Assembly (NCBI GenBank): GCA_035591015.1
Contig: JAXIUW010212397.1
Span: 1 to 10,946, forward strand
DNA length: 10,946 bases
DNA from: Cephalothrix simula
Lineage: Eukaryota; Nemertea; Palaeonemertea; Archinemertea; Cephalotrichidae
Direction of reading: 5' to 3'
The notes under the pieces are model-generated. The model saw only the letters and a list, made by a program, of their open reading frames with translations, ran no database searches and was not told the DNA's origin. Every line of letters starts with the position of its first letter. Position 1 is the stretch's first letter. This document shows, one piece after another, positions 1 through 7,589 of this stretch. Position numbers and translations under genes: made by a program.

Positions 1-70
1 TCAGATAAAGTGGGTGGTCTCCTGAGCCGATGTCAGATAACTTGACCAAATGTCAGATAATTTGGGTGGT
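1..70. repeat. Short degenerate repeat of TGTCAGATAA
   Basis: The core TCAGATAA occurs at 1, 33 and 53, twice preceded by TG. Two of the three copies continue into GTGGGTGGT or TTGGGTGGT. Spacing is irregular (32 and 20 bases), so this is a degenerate cluster rather than a clean tandem array, and it may continue to the left of the window. A C homopolymer of about ten bases follows near 128-138. No function is visible. Confidence 0.5.
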
Positions 71-179
71 GGGTGTCTAGACCCAAATTTCAGTAATCTG
101 ACGCTAGGTGTCTGAAGTTGTCTGGCACCCCCCCCCCCTGTTCAACCTGTTTGTTTATAGTCTAGTAACTAAATATGGA

Positions 180-938
180 CATTATTGATTTGACTCAAGG
201 ACCACTTACTTAAAATACGATCACCACGGAGTCAGACAGCTGTTGAATATAGAGCTCGATACCCCCGGCCGCCTTTCAGGTTGCCTCGGGGATCACCCAA
301 TTCGATTACTCTAAGCTTCCGCCAACCCAATAAATATGTGAGACGTAAACACTTGTAAAGATTTCCCGCTGACGTATCGGCTTTGAGACAAAACTTTGCC
401 GGATTTCCGATAGACACATGGGGTCATGTAAAAATGTGCATGTTGATTTCAATGTGTAAACTGGGATTTTGACCCCCTCTCCCTATCTATCCCCCATTTT
501 ACACAAATATTTTCGTTTTTTTTTTTGGTACCCCCTAGTTTTTGCAAATATTTTCCGGATTTCACCCATTTAATGTGACAATTGTGGACCCCGAAAAATA
601 TCCCCCCCAAAATTAAGACATTTTTTCGGGATGTTTTCAAAATTTTACCACGGCCAATTTTTTGCAGGTTTTCATACTTCAGGCTCATAATTAGTGTCAA
701 AAAGGGCTGGGGAAAGGACATGTTTATTTGGTTGACAATTTTTTCACCTTTTGTATATCAATATAGTATTTCTAATGGTATCCCAATGTGGAATTTTTAA
801 TGGACTAGTACGTCTTGTAGATTGCACTTTTGCTAGTCACTGGCCATCTATGCACTTTCACTGCACCCGATAATATAGCTTGTCAAGAGAATAATAAGGT
901 TACTTTACCAACCACCCCAATGTTAGTTCGCCGGCTTA
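180..938. other. Non-coding stretch with a GC-richer island
   Basis: I see no supportable gene here. The part at about 215-420 is visibly richer in GC than its surroundings and has open frames on both strands: a + frame of about 40 codons ending near 318, and a - frame of 61 codons over 232-417. Neither matches a family I recognise. The part at 450-720 is made of C-rich and T-rich runs with a 9-bp stem (CCCGAAAAA at 590-598 against TTTTTCGGG at 622-630). The island could be a fragment of a transposon or an old exon. Nothing in it decides between these. Confidence 0.4.
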
Positions 939-1238
939 ATGCATGATTTACAATGCCTGTTGTACTCTCTATATAGGGAAACTCCGCATGTTAGCTATAA
1001 AGAAAATGTGTGTGATGCCGATACGACGGCGGGCGAAGATATGAGAAATGACTCGGGGACTGCTGATGATCAAAAACCCATTGGGCTATCGCGGGTGACT
1101 TTTCAACTGGTCACACCAAAGGCGCATAACAACAGGAGAAGGTCTTTCGCTGTATTCTCGCTCGCACTAATTTCGCTCTTACTTTTTTGTTTTTTTTCCT
1201 TCACTATTTTTTCATTAATACTAACTGTAAATATTTAA
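939..1238 (+). CDS. Possible terminal exon or small ORF with hydrophobic C-terminal tail
   Basis: This is a 99-codon open frame from ATG at 939 to TAA at 1236-1238. I do not recognise the family. The first ~65 residues are polar and acidic (motifs such as CDADTTAGED and DSGTADDQ). A basic patch NNRRR (to residue 68) is followed by about 27 hydrophobic residues rich in F, L, S and I, and then the stop. That is the layout of a C-tail-anchored or single-pass membrane protein with the basic, cytosolic side first. A pyrimidine-rich stretch ending in TATATAG at 970-976 could be a splice acceptor, in which case the real exon starts at 977 in phase 2 and the ATG at 939 is not used. The part from 977 on is richer in GC than the DNA around it, which favours coding. 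The poly(A)-like signal downstream fits a last exon. A chance ORF remains possible. Confidence 0.35.
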   Translation: MHDLQCLLYSLYRETPHVSYKENVCDADTTAGEDMRNDSGTADDQKPIGLSRVTFQLVTPKAHNNRRRSFAVFSLALISLLLFCFFSFTIFSLILTVNI

Positions 1239-1426
1239 CGCCATTTTTTAATAGTTGTAGTGTGGTGTTTACCTCACGTTTTGTTTCACCAAAAAGCTTT
1301 GAAATGACCCCACCCGGCGCTCTGTACAGTCAAGTTTGGCTTTAAACATTGTATTTCAAGAAGTGTACCATATTTCCCGTTCGTCTTTGGTTATGTTGCG
1401 TTGGTGAGAAAAGGATGTTAATGTAA

Positions 1427-1455
1427 AATAAACTGATGTTTGGATATTGTGTTGA
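1427..1455 (+). terminator. Candidate polyadenylation signal with GT-rich downstream element
   Basis: AATAAA lies at 1427-1432 and is followed within about 25 bases by a GT-rich run (TGATGTTTGG and ATTGTGTTG). This is the arrangement of an animal cleavage and polyadenylation site. It sits about 190 bases after the stop codon at 1238, a normal 3' UTR length, and supports reading 939-1238 as the end of a + strand gene. AATAAA alone is common in AT-rich DNA, so the call rests on the downstream element and the position. Confidence 0.4.
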
Positions 1456-1457
1456 CC

Positions 1458-1983
1458 AAAGAACTTAGGCTGACTTCCCCTGATTTCGCCCACTAGATTT
1501 TTCAAAAATAAAGCAGCTTCAAATCACCTAAACTTCATAGTATGTAGTCTAAATTTTTAAAGTTGGAAACTATTTTTTCATTTAAGCAAATATTTTTGGC
1601 ACCAAGTGCAAGTATAGTCCATCCTCCGTGTACAAATGAATAGGGATTTAAAGCTATCCTGATAAAGTATGTTGCCGGTCGGTCCACACAATGAATGTTT
1701 GTCAGCCATCAGATTATGGTTATAACTTTCCGTTAAAAAAATATGATGCTGAGACCTGGAATAATACTTTAAAAACGGTTGATTACTCCTCTATTCAATA
1801 ATCGTGCAATATTGGTTTTAATAAACCAATTATCACAGTAGTGTCAATTAGTTCTATTGAAATCAATGAAGTAAATAGTATTTTTGCGCCTGTGATATTA
1901 ATGATCATTAATTGGTGATATCATAAAACGTGGACTTGTGGCAAAAAACTGAAGTGGGCGAAATCAGGGGTCCCAAGTTCTTT
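1458..1983. mobile_element. Non-autonomous inverted-repeat element (MITE-like)
   Basis: The perfect 18-base arm CCCCTGATTTCGCCCACT at 1477-1494 is matched by its exact reverse complement at 1953-1970. Further out, AAAGAACTT at 1458-1466 pairs with AAGTTCTTT at 1975-1983, so the inverted repeat probably extends outward with small gaps. The interior has no long ORF. It contains a small stem (ATTGGTTT then AAACCAAT near 1812-1831) and scattered TTAATTGG and ATCAC motifs. I found no convincing target-site duplication, so the superfamily is not assigned. Confidence 0.65.
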
Positions 1984-1993
1984 TTTCTAACTT

Positions 1994-2155
1994 CCTAATT
2001 TAAGAATTGGACCAAAATAAATGATTCAAATCACTTCATTTGTGATTTGCTTCCAAAATAGATTATTCGAATCACCTAATTTAAGATTTGGACCAAAATG
2101 TATGATTTAAATCTCCTGATTTGTGATTTGCTTCCAAAACACGTGATTTTAATCA
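1994..2155. repeat. Two-copy 81-bp tandem duplication
   Basis: The unit starting CCTAATTTAAG at 1994 repeats at 2075. Each copy contains TTGGACCAAAAT, then TTTGTGATTTGCTTCCAAAA, then an ATCA end. The copies have diverged at several positions. The first keeps a perfect stem (CAAATCAC against GTGATTTG, 7-base loop), which the second has lost. It directly abuts the inverted-repeat element ending at 1983 and may be part of the same composite insertion. Confidence 0.7.
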
Positions 2156-2658
2156 ATAATATTCCCTCAACTTTCACACCTTCTTAGATTGAACATTATT
2201 ATTAAAGCTTATTTCTGACCAAAGAACCCGTCTTCCAACTCTTCTTTGTGCCGATTTTTCATAACCAGCCTACAAGCTACTATAAGAAAAATTTGCTCAG
2301 ACGAATTTGTCAATTTGCAAATATTTTTGGGTCATTTTTAAATGACAAATCATTATTTTCCAAGCCTCTCGGGAAATACTGGTACGCTTCTTCTGTGACC
2401 TGAATTATTGAGCATTTTCATCAAATTCACGTCAATGTGTTTATAAATCTAAATTGATAAATATCAAGGATTATCAAAGACACTCGCTTGCAATTTTTAC
2501 GACCAGTTCCAGACTTTTAAGTCCATTAAGTAAATTTCATTTATGTTGCTTTTGAAATATTAAAGTAAAAGGTGAAAAGCATGGCAAATTTCTCTTTAAT
2601 AACTTTGATATCTTAACAATATTGTCACGTATTAACTTTTGACGCAAGTGGCGCGAAA
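2156..2658. other. Non-coding AT-rich stretch
   Basis: I see no gene, RNA or clear repeat here. TGACCAAAGAAC at 2216-2227 is a 12-base direct match to 1453-1464, at the outer edge of the upstream inverted-repeat element. It may be a leftover of the same repeat family. Confidence 0.4.
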
Positions 2659-2662
2659 AATT

Positions 2663-2988
2663 GGAGTGCTCCATAGAGAGAGAGAGAGATGTGTGTAAAA
2701 ATGCTCCAAGACTCAATAACAATTTGGATACACATGTATTAAAATCCTGCCATTTTATCAAGGTGCAGCCAAGCGGCAAAAAACCGCTTTTGGCTTCCAA
2801 GGCTACAGCCCTGACGGTTTTTCGCTGTTCCGCTGCACCTCGATGACGTGACAAGCTTTACAGGGCTTTAAGTATACAAATTGTTAAATGTACAATCGAT
2901 TACCTACCCAACCATATCGTTTATGGGGGTAACTATCACCCTCTCTGAGTGGTGGGAGCCATTTTTTCTCCCCTCTGTGGAGCACTCC
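2663..2988. mobile_element. Foldback MITE with nested inner hairpin
   Basis: GGAGTGCTCCATAGAG at 2663-2678 is mirrored by CTCTGTGGAGCACTCC at 2973-2988, with one mismatch in 16. Both ends are bordered by AATT (2659-2662 and 2989-2992). This could be a 4-bp target duplication, but AATT is its own reverse complement, so it could also belong to the arms. A second inverted repeat lies inside: AGGTGCAGC with GCGGCAAAAAACCG (2760-2786) against CGGTTTTTCGCTG with GCTGCACCT (2815-2840). A GA microsatellite starts at about 2675. Open frames of 61 and 105 codons across this region are by-products of the repeat. Confidence 0.7.
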
Positions 2989-3009
2989 AATTATTCCAAC
3001 CACGATCAC

Positions 3010-3270
3010 AATTACGATCAGGGAAAATTCAGGGAATTTCAATTTGGCCTTTAAAAGTCACGGGAAAATCAAATTTCATAAAAATTACAAAGTCAGGAAT
3101 AGTCTTCTAGAGTTTACGCAATTAAAAATTTGTCGCTTTACGCCTTAAAATTATGTCACTAATGAATATTTCCAAATTTTTGCTAAAGCGTTCCATGAAA
3201 AAGGTCAGGGAACCTCTGGCAAAGAGTCGTGGAAATCAGGGAAAATCATGGAACAATGGTCACCCTGATA
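3010..3270. repeat. Probable dispersed repeat with recurring CAGGGAA motifs
   Basis: CAGGGAA or GGGAAAATC-like words recur at about 3018, 3031, 3061, 3206 and 3237. On the - strand the region begins with CAGGGTGACC near 3260, the kind of end (CAGGG) seen in some hAT-type elements. No matching far terminus or target duplication was found, so only a degraded repeat can be claimed. Confidence 0.35.
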
Positions 3271-3865
3271 GTAAAAGTAAAATTTTAGGTATAAATCTCC
3301 TTGGGGTCTGAACGTAAATTTGGAAAACATTCGTTTGCTGGAGTAAGTTGTACAATGCAATTGGACCATTAAAATATATAAAATATATAAATGATTACTC
3401 CTTCTCTGGAGATTCCGTTGAGAGACACGAATCCCTTTGTCTCCACAACTATAGAAAAAATAAAAAATCGAATTTTGGACCAAAAATCAGCCTCTAGCAT
3501 AGGATTTCATGTACGCCTGATGTTGAGCATGGTAAAGGCCTACCGTTTTGCTTTTGTTTTGGTCATGCTTAAAATGTTTAAAAAAAGTCCTCATTTAAGT
3601 ATTCTTCAGCCATAACCAATTAATTCATCGATTCTAGGGAACCAAACTTGACTGTTAATATTTACATTAAGTCTCCATGGAATTTACACCGATTTTATTC
3701 GCATTTTTACTAAGTTCATAAAGCTTTTGCCAAAGGAATCTTGGTAATATTTACATGCCAGTTTAAAAGGTAGTCAGATAAGTTCAGGAACCTGGCAGCA
3801 CATGATTGTATTCTCAACTTTTGACGGATTATGAAAATGATAATCAAAATACTGATCAGAATGCT
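3271..3865. other. Non-coding AT-rich stretch
   Basis: Nothing supportable was found here. The open frame at 3391-3615 (+) has no recognisable domain and no splice or start context that would make it a gene. Confidence 0.4.
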
Positions 3866-4080
3866 GATAGTTTAAAACGGGCCTAAGGCCATCTTAGCGT
3901 TTGGTATAGTGATCGAAACAGCAACGATTATTGTTTGAAAAATATTTTTATATAATAGTAATTATAAATCGTTATCGTAGTTGTGTAGCGTTTCTATATT
4001 ATCAACATTCCGAAATATTAATAGATTAACCATCATAAATTGATAGTTTAGAACCGGCCTTAGACTATAGTGTCATCTTA
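3866..4080. repeat. Imperfect direct repeats 176 bp apart (possible degraded element)
   Basis: GATAGTTTAAAACGGGCCTAAG at 3866 and GATAGTTTAGAACCGGCCTTAG at 4042 are direct copies with few differences, and both continue into CATCTTA. Between them, GAAAC with CAACGATTAT (about 3915-3932) and AATCGTTATCG with GCGTTTC (about 3967-3994) are loosely inverted about an AT-rich centre. This looks like a decayed repeat whose ends I cannot place exactly. Confidence 0.45.
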
Positions 4081-4540
4081 CTGAAGATGAAACAATACAC
4101 AACGTCATTATTATATTTTAATACAATAGCTTTTAAGATAATGATAGTTTTTTTATTGCGAATAAACTTATCTGACAACCCTTCGGGCCGCCCTGATTTC
4201 ATTTTTTTTTTCTTTATCAAAGTTTACGTTTCTTTCTTCCGCATTATTATTATTATTATTATATTATATTTTATTATCATTAATATCTCTTTTTATAATT
4301 TTTTTCTGTTGGAGAGGATTTTTTACCACTCCGGGTTTCTTGTAGCCCCCTTTTGTGACTAACCGTATTTCATATACGTAATAGCAAGAATGTATCAAAA
4401 GAATTAGAATCGCCTATGCATTTTATATTGTTTCGGTTGTACAAGAAATAAAACTACACTTCGGCTTTGTGCGGCGACCTGCTGCTTTATAAATTCAGTT
4501 ACATCTTACTAAATAAACAGTATTATCAACCATCCTGTTG
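4081..4540. other. Non-coding stretch with ATT microsatellite and T-rich runs
   Basis: A run of about seven ATT units lies at about 4242-4262, beside long T-rich tracts at 4198-4215 and 4290-4306. The 91-codon + frame over 4087-4362 is built largely from these tracts (runs of I, F and Y) and is not credible as a protein. An AATAAA at 4447-4452 has only a weak GT-rich follower and no gene upstream of it that I can support. Confidence 0.45.
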
Positions 4541-4544
4541 GTTT

Positions 4545-4798
4545 ATAGAATTGTGATTGGTTAATAACCGTACTCGAAATAGAATTCATTGGGTCTTCTC
4601 GGAAAGATTCATATACTCCTAGTCCTAGGATCAATATGACGAAAAAAGAATGTGATTGGCTGAAGTGGGAAACTTCCATGACGTACGATTAAATTCACGC
4701 CTACGTCACAATCTGTAAGCTTATACACAATCGATTGAAAAATATTCTCGTGGGGAAAACCCGTAGTCTGTCTCTCTGAAATAAAAATAGGATTAAAA
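4545..4798 (+). promoter_or_regulatory. Promoter-like segment with CCAAT boxes and CRE half sites
   Basis: Inverted CCAAT boxes (ATTGG) occur at about 4555 (GTGATTGGTTAA) and 4664 (TGTGATTGGCTG). CRE-type half sites are TGACGTAC at 4679-4686 and TACGTCAC at 4702-4709. No well-placed TATA box was found; TTATAAAT near 4491 is upstream of these sites. Immediately downstream, an ATG at 4799 runs 13 codons to a CAG/GTAATT donor-like site at 4838/4839. The arrangement resembles a promoter and first exon. The exon phase (1) does not fit the first PDE1 exon seen here, so an intermediate exon or a different gene would be needed. Confidence 0.22.
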
Positions 4799-4839
4799 AT
4801 GCAAAAACAGGACTTACAAAGCTTTGATTTTGACACAGG

Positions 4840-5160
4840 TAATTATATGGAATGGTTTTAGTTTTTGATTTCTTCATCGTAGTATATGGCTTTTTAGAGA
4901 TAGCAAAATATAATATTTATAACTAGGCCTTTGTATAATATAATCGTTTCGAGGATAGCCGAACAATCCCGCTCGAAGCAGTTCTATTTCTTGTTCGGTC
5001 GAAACATAAAAGATCTAAGCGATTCATATCCTTTTGATGCATTCTTGGTAATAGTTAAAGTATCTTGTATTTATTTACTAGTACTTGCAGTATAGATAAT
5101 GTTGTTAAGTTATAAATCTCGTGCGTTAGGGAGAGGTTAATTTTATGCATTCTCCTTGAA
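4840..5160. other. Non-coding AT-rich stretch
   Basis: I see no gene or clear repeat here. If the PDE1 transcript begins upstream, this would be intronic. Confidence 0.35.
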
Positions 5161-5169
5161 AAAATAGGA

Positions 5170-5477
5170 TAGGCTGGTTCCCTAGCCCTTTTCTAGATAA
5201 CGATAAGAAGAAAAGGGCTAGGTATCGGGGGTAGCCAGTACTTCGAACCTTTACGGTCATTTGACTATATATCCTTTGATGTAATCCGGGGACCTCCTAT
5301 ACTCTTCCAGTTAAAAATTTCTACAAAATATAAAATTTTCTCGCACTTGTTTGGCTCTTATTTTGCAAATGCTCAAATAACCGGAAAATGTCCGTAGTAT
5401 TGGCTACCCTTGCTCCCTGGCATATTTCTTCCTATCGTTAACAGAAATGGGCCAGGGATTGGCAGGGAACCAGGCTA
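5170..5477. mobile_element. 308-bp hAT-like MITE with perfect 8-bp target duplication
   Basis: The element begins TAGGCTGGTTCCCT and ends AGGGAACCAGGCTA, arms of 14 bases with one mismatch. It is flanked on both sides by an identical AAATAGGA (5162-5169 and 5478-5485). An 8-bp duplication with short terminal inverted repeats is characteristic of the hAT superfamily. The inverted similarity continues well inside: TAACGATA with GAAG on the left and CTTCCTATCGTTA on the right, then GGTAGCCAGTACT against AGTATTGGCTACC. Each end is also a hairpin in itself: CCTAGCCCTTTTC (5181-5193) with GAAAAGGGCTAGG (5210-5222), and TCCCTGGC (5414-5421) with GCCAGGGA (5451-5458). There is no transposase ORF, so movement would have depended on an enzyme from elsewhere. 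Confidence 0.85.
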
Positions 5478-5485
5478 AAATAGGA

Positions 5486-5962
5486 GTTCTCTATGTGCGT
5501 CTTTCTATTTTGTTAGCCCTTTTTTAACCTTGCTCACAAATGGCTAGATCATGGGAAATAGAAACAAAGCAGCAAGAAATGTCTCTTCTTCTCTAATGAG
5601 AAATGAATCTGACTCCTGTTCCCTTGAGGCTAAACGGAAGGTATGTCGTTGGAGCCGGCTTTAGTATCTATAATACAAAAATGTATGGAAAATGGAAGGC
5701 AATAAGAATAAGTTAGCAGTCATCTCCAAATAGAGGCCCCTAGAACCCAATTTGTAATTTAATATCTGAAATAATGAGACCTATCTGTATAACAATCTAA
5801 ACTAGATTTGTAAGAAAATAAGTCCCGATTTGTAAGAAAATTAACAAGCCCAAATTGATTTCTATTAGAAATCGAGCCCAATTACAAATACAGCCCGATT
5901 ATCATTTTTTACAAAGACGGACTTACATATAGTTCTTACAATTTCTAGTACTATATTATAAT
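5486..5962. other. Non-coding stretch with a short tandem motif and a donor-like site
   Basis: GATTTGTAAGAAAAT occurs twice about 25 bases apart (about 5805 and 5829), and inverted AATTACAAAT-type words follow near 5880. At 5603-5640 there is a short ATG-started frame ending at AAG/GTATGT that is phase-compatible with the first PDE1 exon. It is treated as a finding because length and motif content are too slight for a gene call. Confidence 0.35.
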
Positions 5963-6469
5963 GGGAAACGCGCCTCACCACAGTTAAAAAACAAATGTTT
6001 TCCGATAGCCTTTGAATTTAAACACACATTATATCTAACTTTTTATCACTATTGAAAAAAAATCGAAATATCTTATTTTCCGGGTTGCAGCAGTTTTTGA
6101 AGTTGAATCTTTGTACACTACAGATCGCAAGCGCACGAGTTGTAACCTGTATTTCAATAGCTAATGGATAATGCTATTACGCAACAATAGATCTAGTCTA
6201 ATGCGCTTCGTATGTTTTTTGAAGCTTTTTTTGGTTGCTATAGGCCTTTTGTTATTATTATGATGATCGCCTTAGCATATCATAACCTAATTAATTTAAT
6301 GGCCAGTTCACAACAATGCACATTCCTAGACGCCAGTAAACAAGGCAATTAACATATTAGATATCATTATATGAATAACTGGTCTTATGCAATGAATCCA
6401 TCATAGTTACATGAATGTAAACATAAAACGAACGTCCGACTATTGTGAAACAAGTGAGGCGCGTTTTCC
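5963..6469. mobile_element. 507-bp MITE-like element, probable hAT type
   Basis: Terminal arms GGGAAACGCGCCTCAC (5963-5978) and GTGAGGCGCGTTTTCC (6454-6469) are reverse complements with one mismatch in 16. Both are bordered by ATTATAAT (5955-5962 and 6470-6477). This 8-base sequence is its own reverse complement, so it can be read as an 8-bp target duplication (favouring hAT) or as a further extension of the arms to 24 bases. The interior holds no long ORF and no transposase motif. Confidence 0.75.
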
Positions 6470-6477
6470 ATTATAAT

Positions 6478-7110
6478 GTGGAAGGTCCTTTCTAGTTTAT
6501 AAACTTAAACATTGGAAGGTAAGTGCCTTTCCATTATAAATTACTCGAGCTATTTTATAACACCAAAGAACCTCTTTTTTATATACTTTGAATTCTCACC
6601 CCCAAGTAAAATGCGGTCTTCGTAATTTTATTGTAAATCTAGCCATTTGTGAACAAAATAAAAATCAACACATTAAAAAGTTTAACAAACTGACTTAATT
6701 CCAAACTTGCAGTCAACCGAAATGGGGATCTCGGATTGACCCTGAAGCCGACTTGGTGTAAGTTAAGCATGGCTTGCGAACTGCTGGCCGGGTTTTGAAG
6801 CATGTTCCATAAGTTTTGAGGTTTATGAGCATGGTATATATATATTAACCATTTATACATTCCCAAAATTCTAACTGTGATTTACTTATATTTAGATGGA
6901 ATGCAGTTTGCAGTTGTTCCATCTCACCCGGCTGTCATTTCAACTTAATGGAAATGTCACTGGAGAAATTTTAGAAAACTATTAAATAGGTTTTATCAGT
7001 GTGATATGAAACTTGTTTCTTGTCAGCAAGATGATTAGGGGTTGTTTATGGCAGATATTTTCCTTTTTGCGAGAAACTTCTTATTCCCAACAGAAATAGT
7101 TTAATATATT
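6478..7110. other. Non-coding stretch with small hairpins
   Basis: GGAAGG with CCTTTCC forms a small stem near 6514-6532, next to a second TTTCCATTATAA that copies the right edge of the preceding element. GATGGAA (6895-6901) pairs with TTCCATC (6917-6923). A 29-codon frame starts at 6896 directly after a TTTAG acceptor-like site but matches nothing I know. The moderately GC-rich part at 6720-6800 was checked for tRNA and 5S rRNA character and shows neither. Confidence 0.35.
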
Positions 7111-7118
7111 TTATAGGC

Positions 7119-7322
7119 TACATTTGTGGTAAAAAATACTTTTGGGTAAAAAATGATCAATTTAAATTGTTATTTTATACTTTTAGGTAAAAATTTTATT
7201 TATTATTTTATACTTTTGGGTAAAAAGGAACAAGTTAAAGATTTCATTTTTATTTTAGATCATTTTATACTTCGGGTTAAAAGGAAGAAGTTACTTGTTG
7301 ATTTATACTTTTAGGTAGAAAA
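7119..7322. repeat. Degenerate array of TATACTTTTGGGTAAAAA
   Basis: Copies of TACTTTTGGGTAAAAA or close variants start at 7119 (poor), 7137, 7178, 7211, 7268 and 7306. Spacings range from 18 to 57 bases, so the motif is conserved while the spacers are not. The spacers are A/T-rich. This may be an eroded minisatellite. Confidence 0.6.
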
Positions 7323-7403
7323 GAACAATACCAATTTATAACCCACTACAAATTCGTGTATATTTTAAGTAGACCGCCATTTTAAACGTTGAATTTTGCT
7401 AAT

Positions 7404-7582
7404 GGTCAATTCCATGAGACCTGTCCGTAGATAACGCCATTTTTTCCTATTTGCAAAACAATAACGCAAAATATTTTAATGCTATCATTATCTAGATCAG
7501 TTTAAGTAATTCAATGACAATATTTAATTCGTCTTAAGATACTCTAAACATGAATTCTAGCGTGACATGTGTGGAATTGACC
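7404..7582. mobile_element. Short inverted-repeat element (about 179 bp)
   Basis: GGTCAATTCCA at 7404-7414 is exactly mirrored by TGGAATTGACC at 7572-7582. TAAT directly borders both ends (7400-7403 and 7583-7586) and could be a 4-bp target duplication. The interior is AT-rich with no ORF. The arms are short, so this is less certain than the elements at 5170 and 5963. Confidence 0.5.
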
Positions 7583-7589
7583 TAATATC

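Noticed and set aside
449-721. Minus-strand frame of 90 codons
   Set aside because: Composed of translated C-rich and T-rich runs, with no domain or coding signal.
2537-2854. Minus-strand frame of 105 codons and a + frame at 2661-2846
   Set aside because: Both lie largely inside the foldback element at 2663-2988, have no recognisable domain and are explained by its inverted repeats.
3391-3615. Plus-strand frame of 74 codons
   Set aside because: No known motif, no promoter or splice context and ordinary AT-rich composition. A chance ORF is the simpler reading.
4087-4362. Plus-strand frame of 91 codons rich in I, F and Y
   Set aside because: The hydrophobic look comes from ATT and poly-T low-complexity tracts, not from a membrane protein.
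4609-4836. Minus-strand frame of 75 codons
   Set aside because: No family recognised and no supporting signals. It overlaps the promoter-like segment on the other strand.
6440-6475. GAAACAAGTGAGG considered as the end of a PDE1 exon (ETR-like junction)
   Set aside because: The upstream translation does not match the family, the phase is wrong, and the sequence is the right arm of the MITE at 5963-6469.
6639-6866. Minus-strand frame of 75 codons over a moderately GC-rich patch, also checked as tRNA or 5S rRNA
   Set aside because: No protein family match, no T-loop GGTTCGA-type box with paired arms, and no 5S internal control sequence.
6896-6985. 29-codon frame directly after a TTTAG acceptor-like site
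   Set aside because: It does not resemble any PDE1 segment, and the start lies in a small hairpin. Too short to support.
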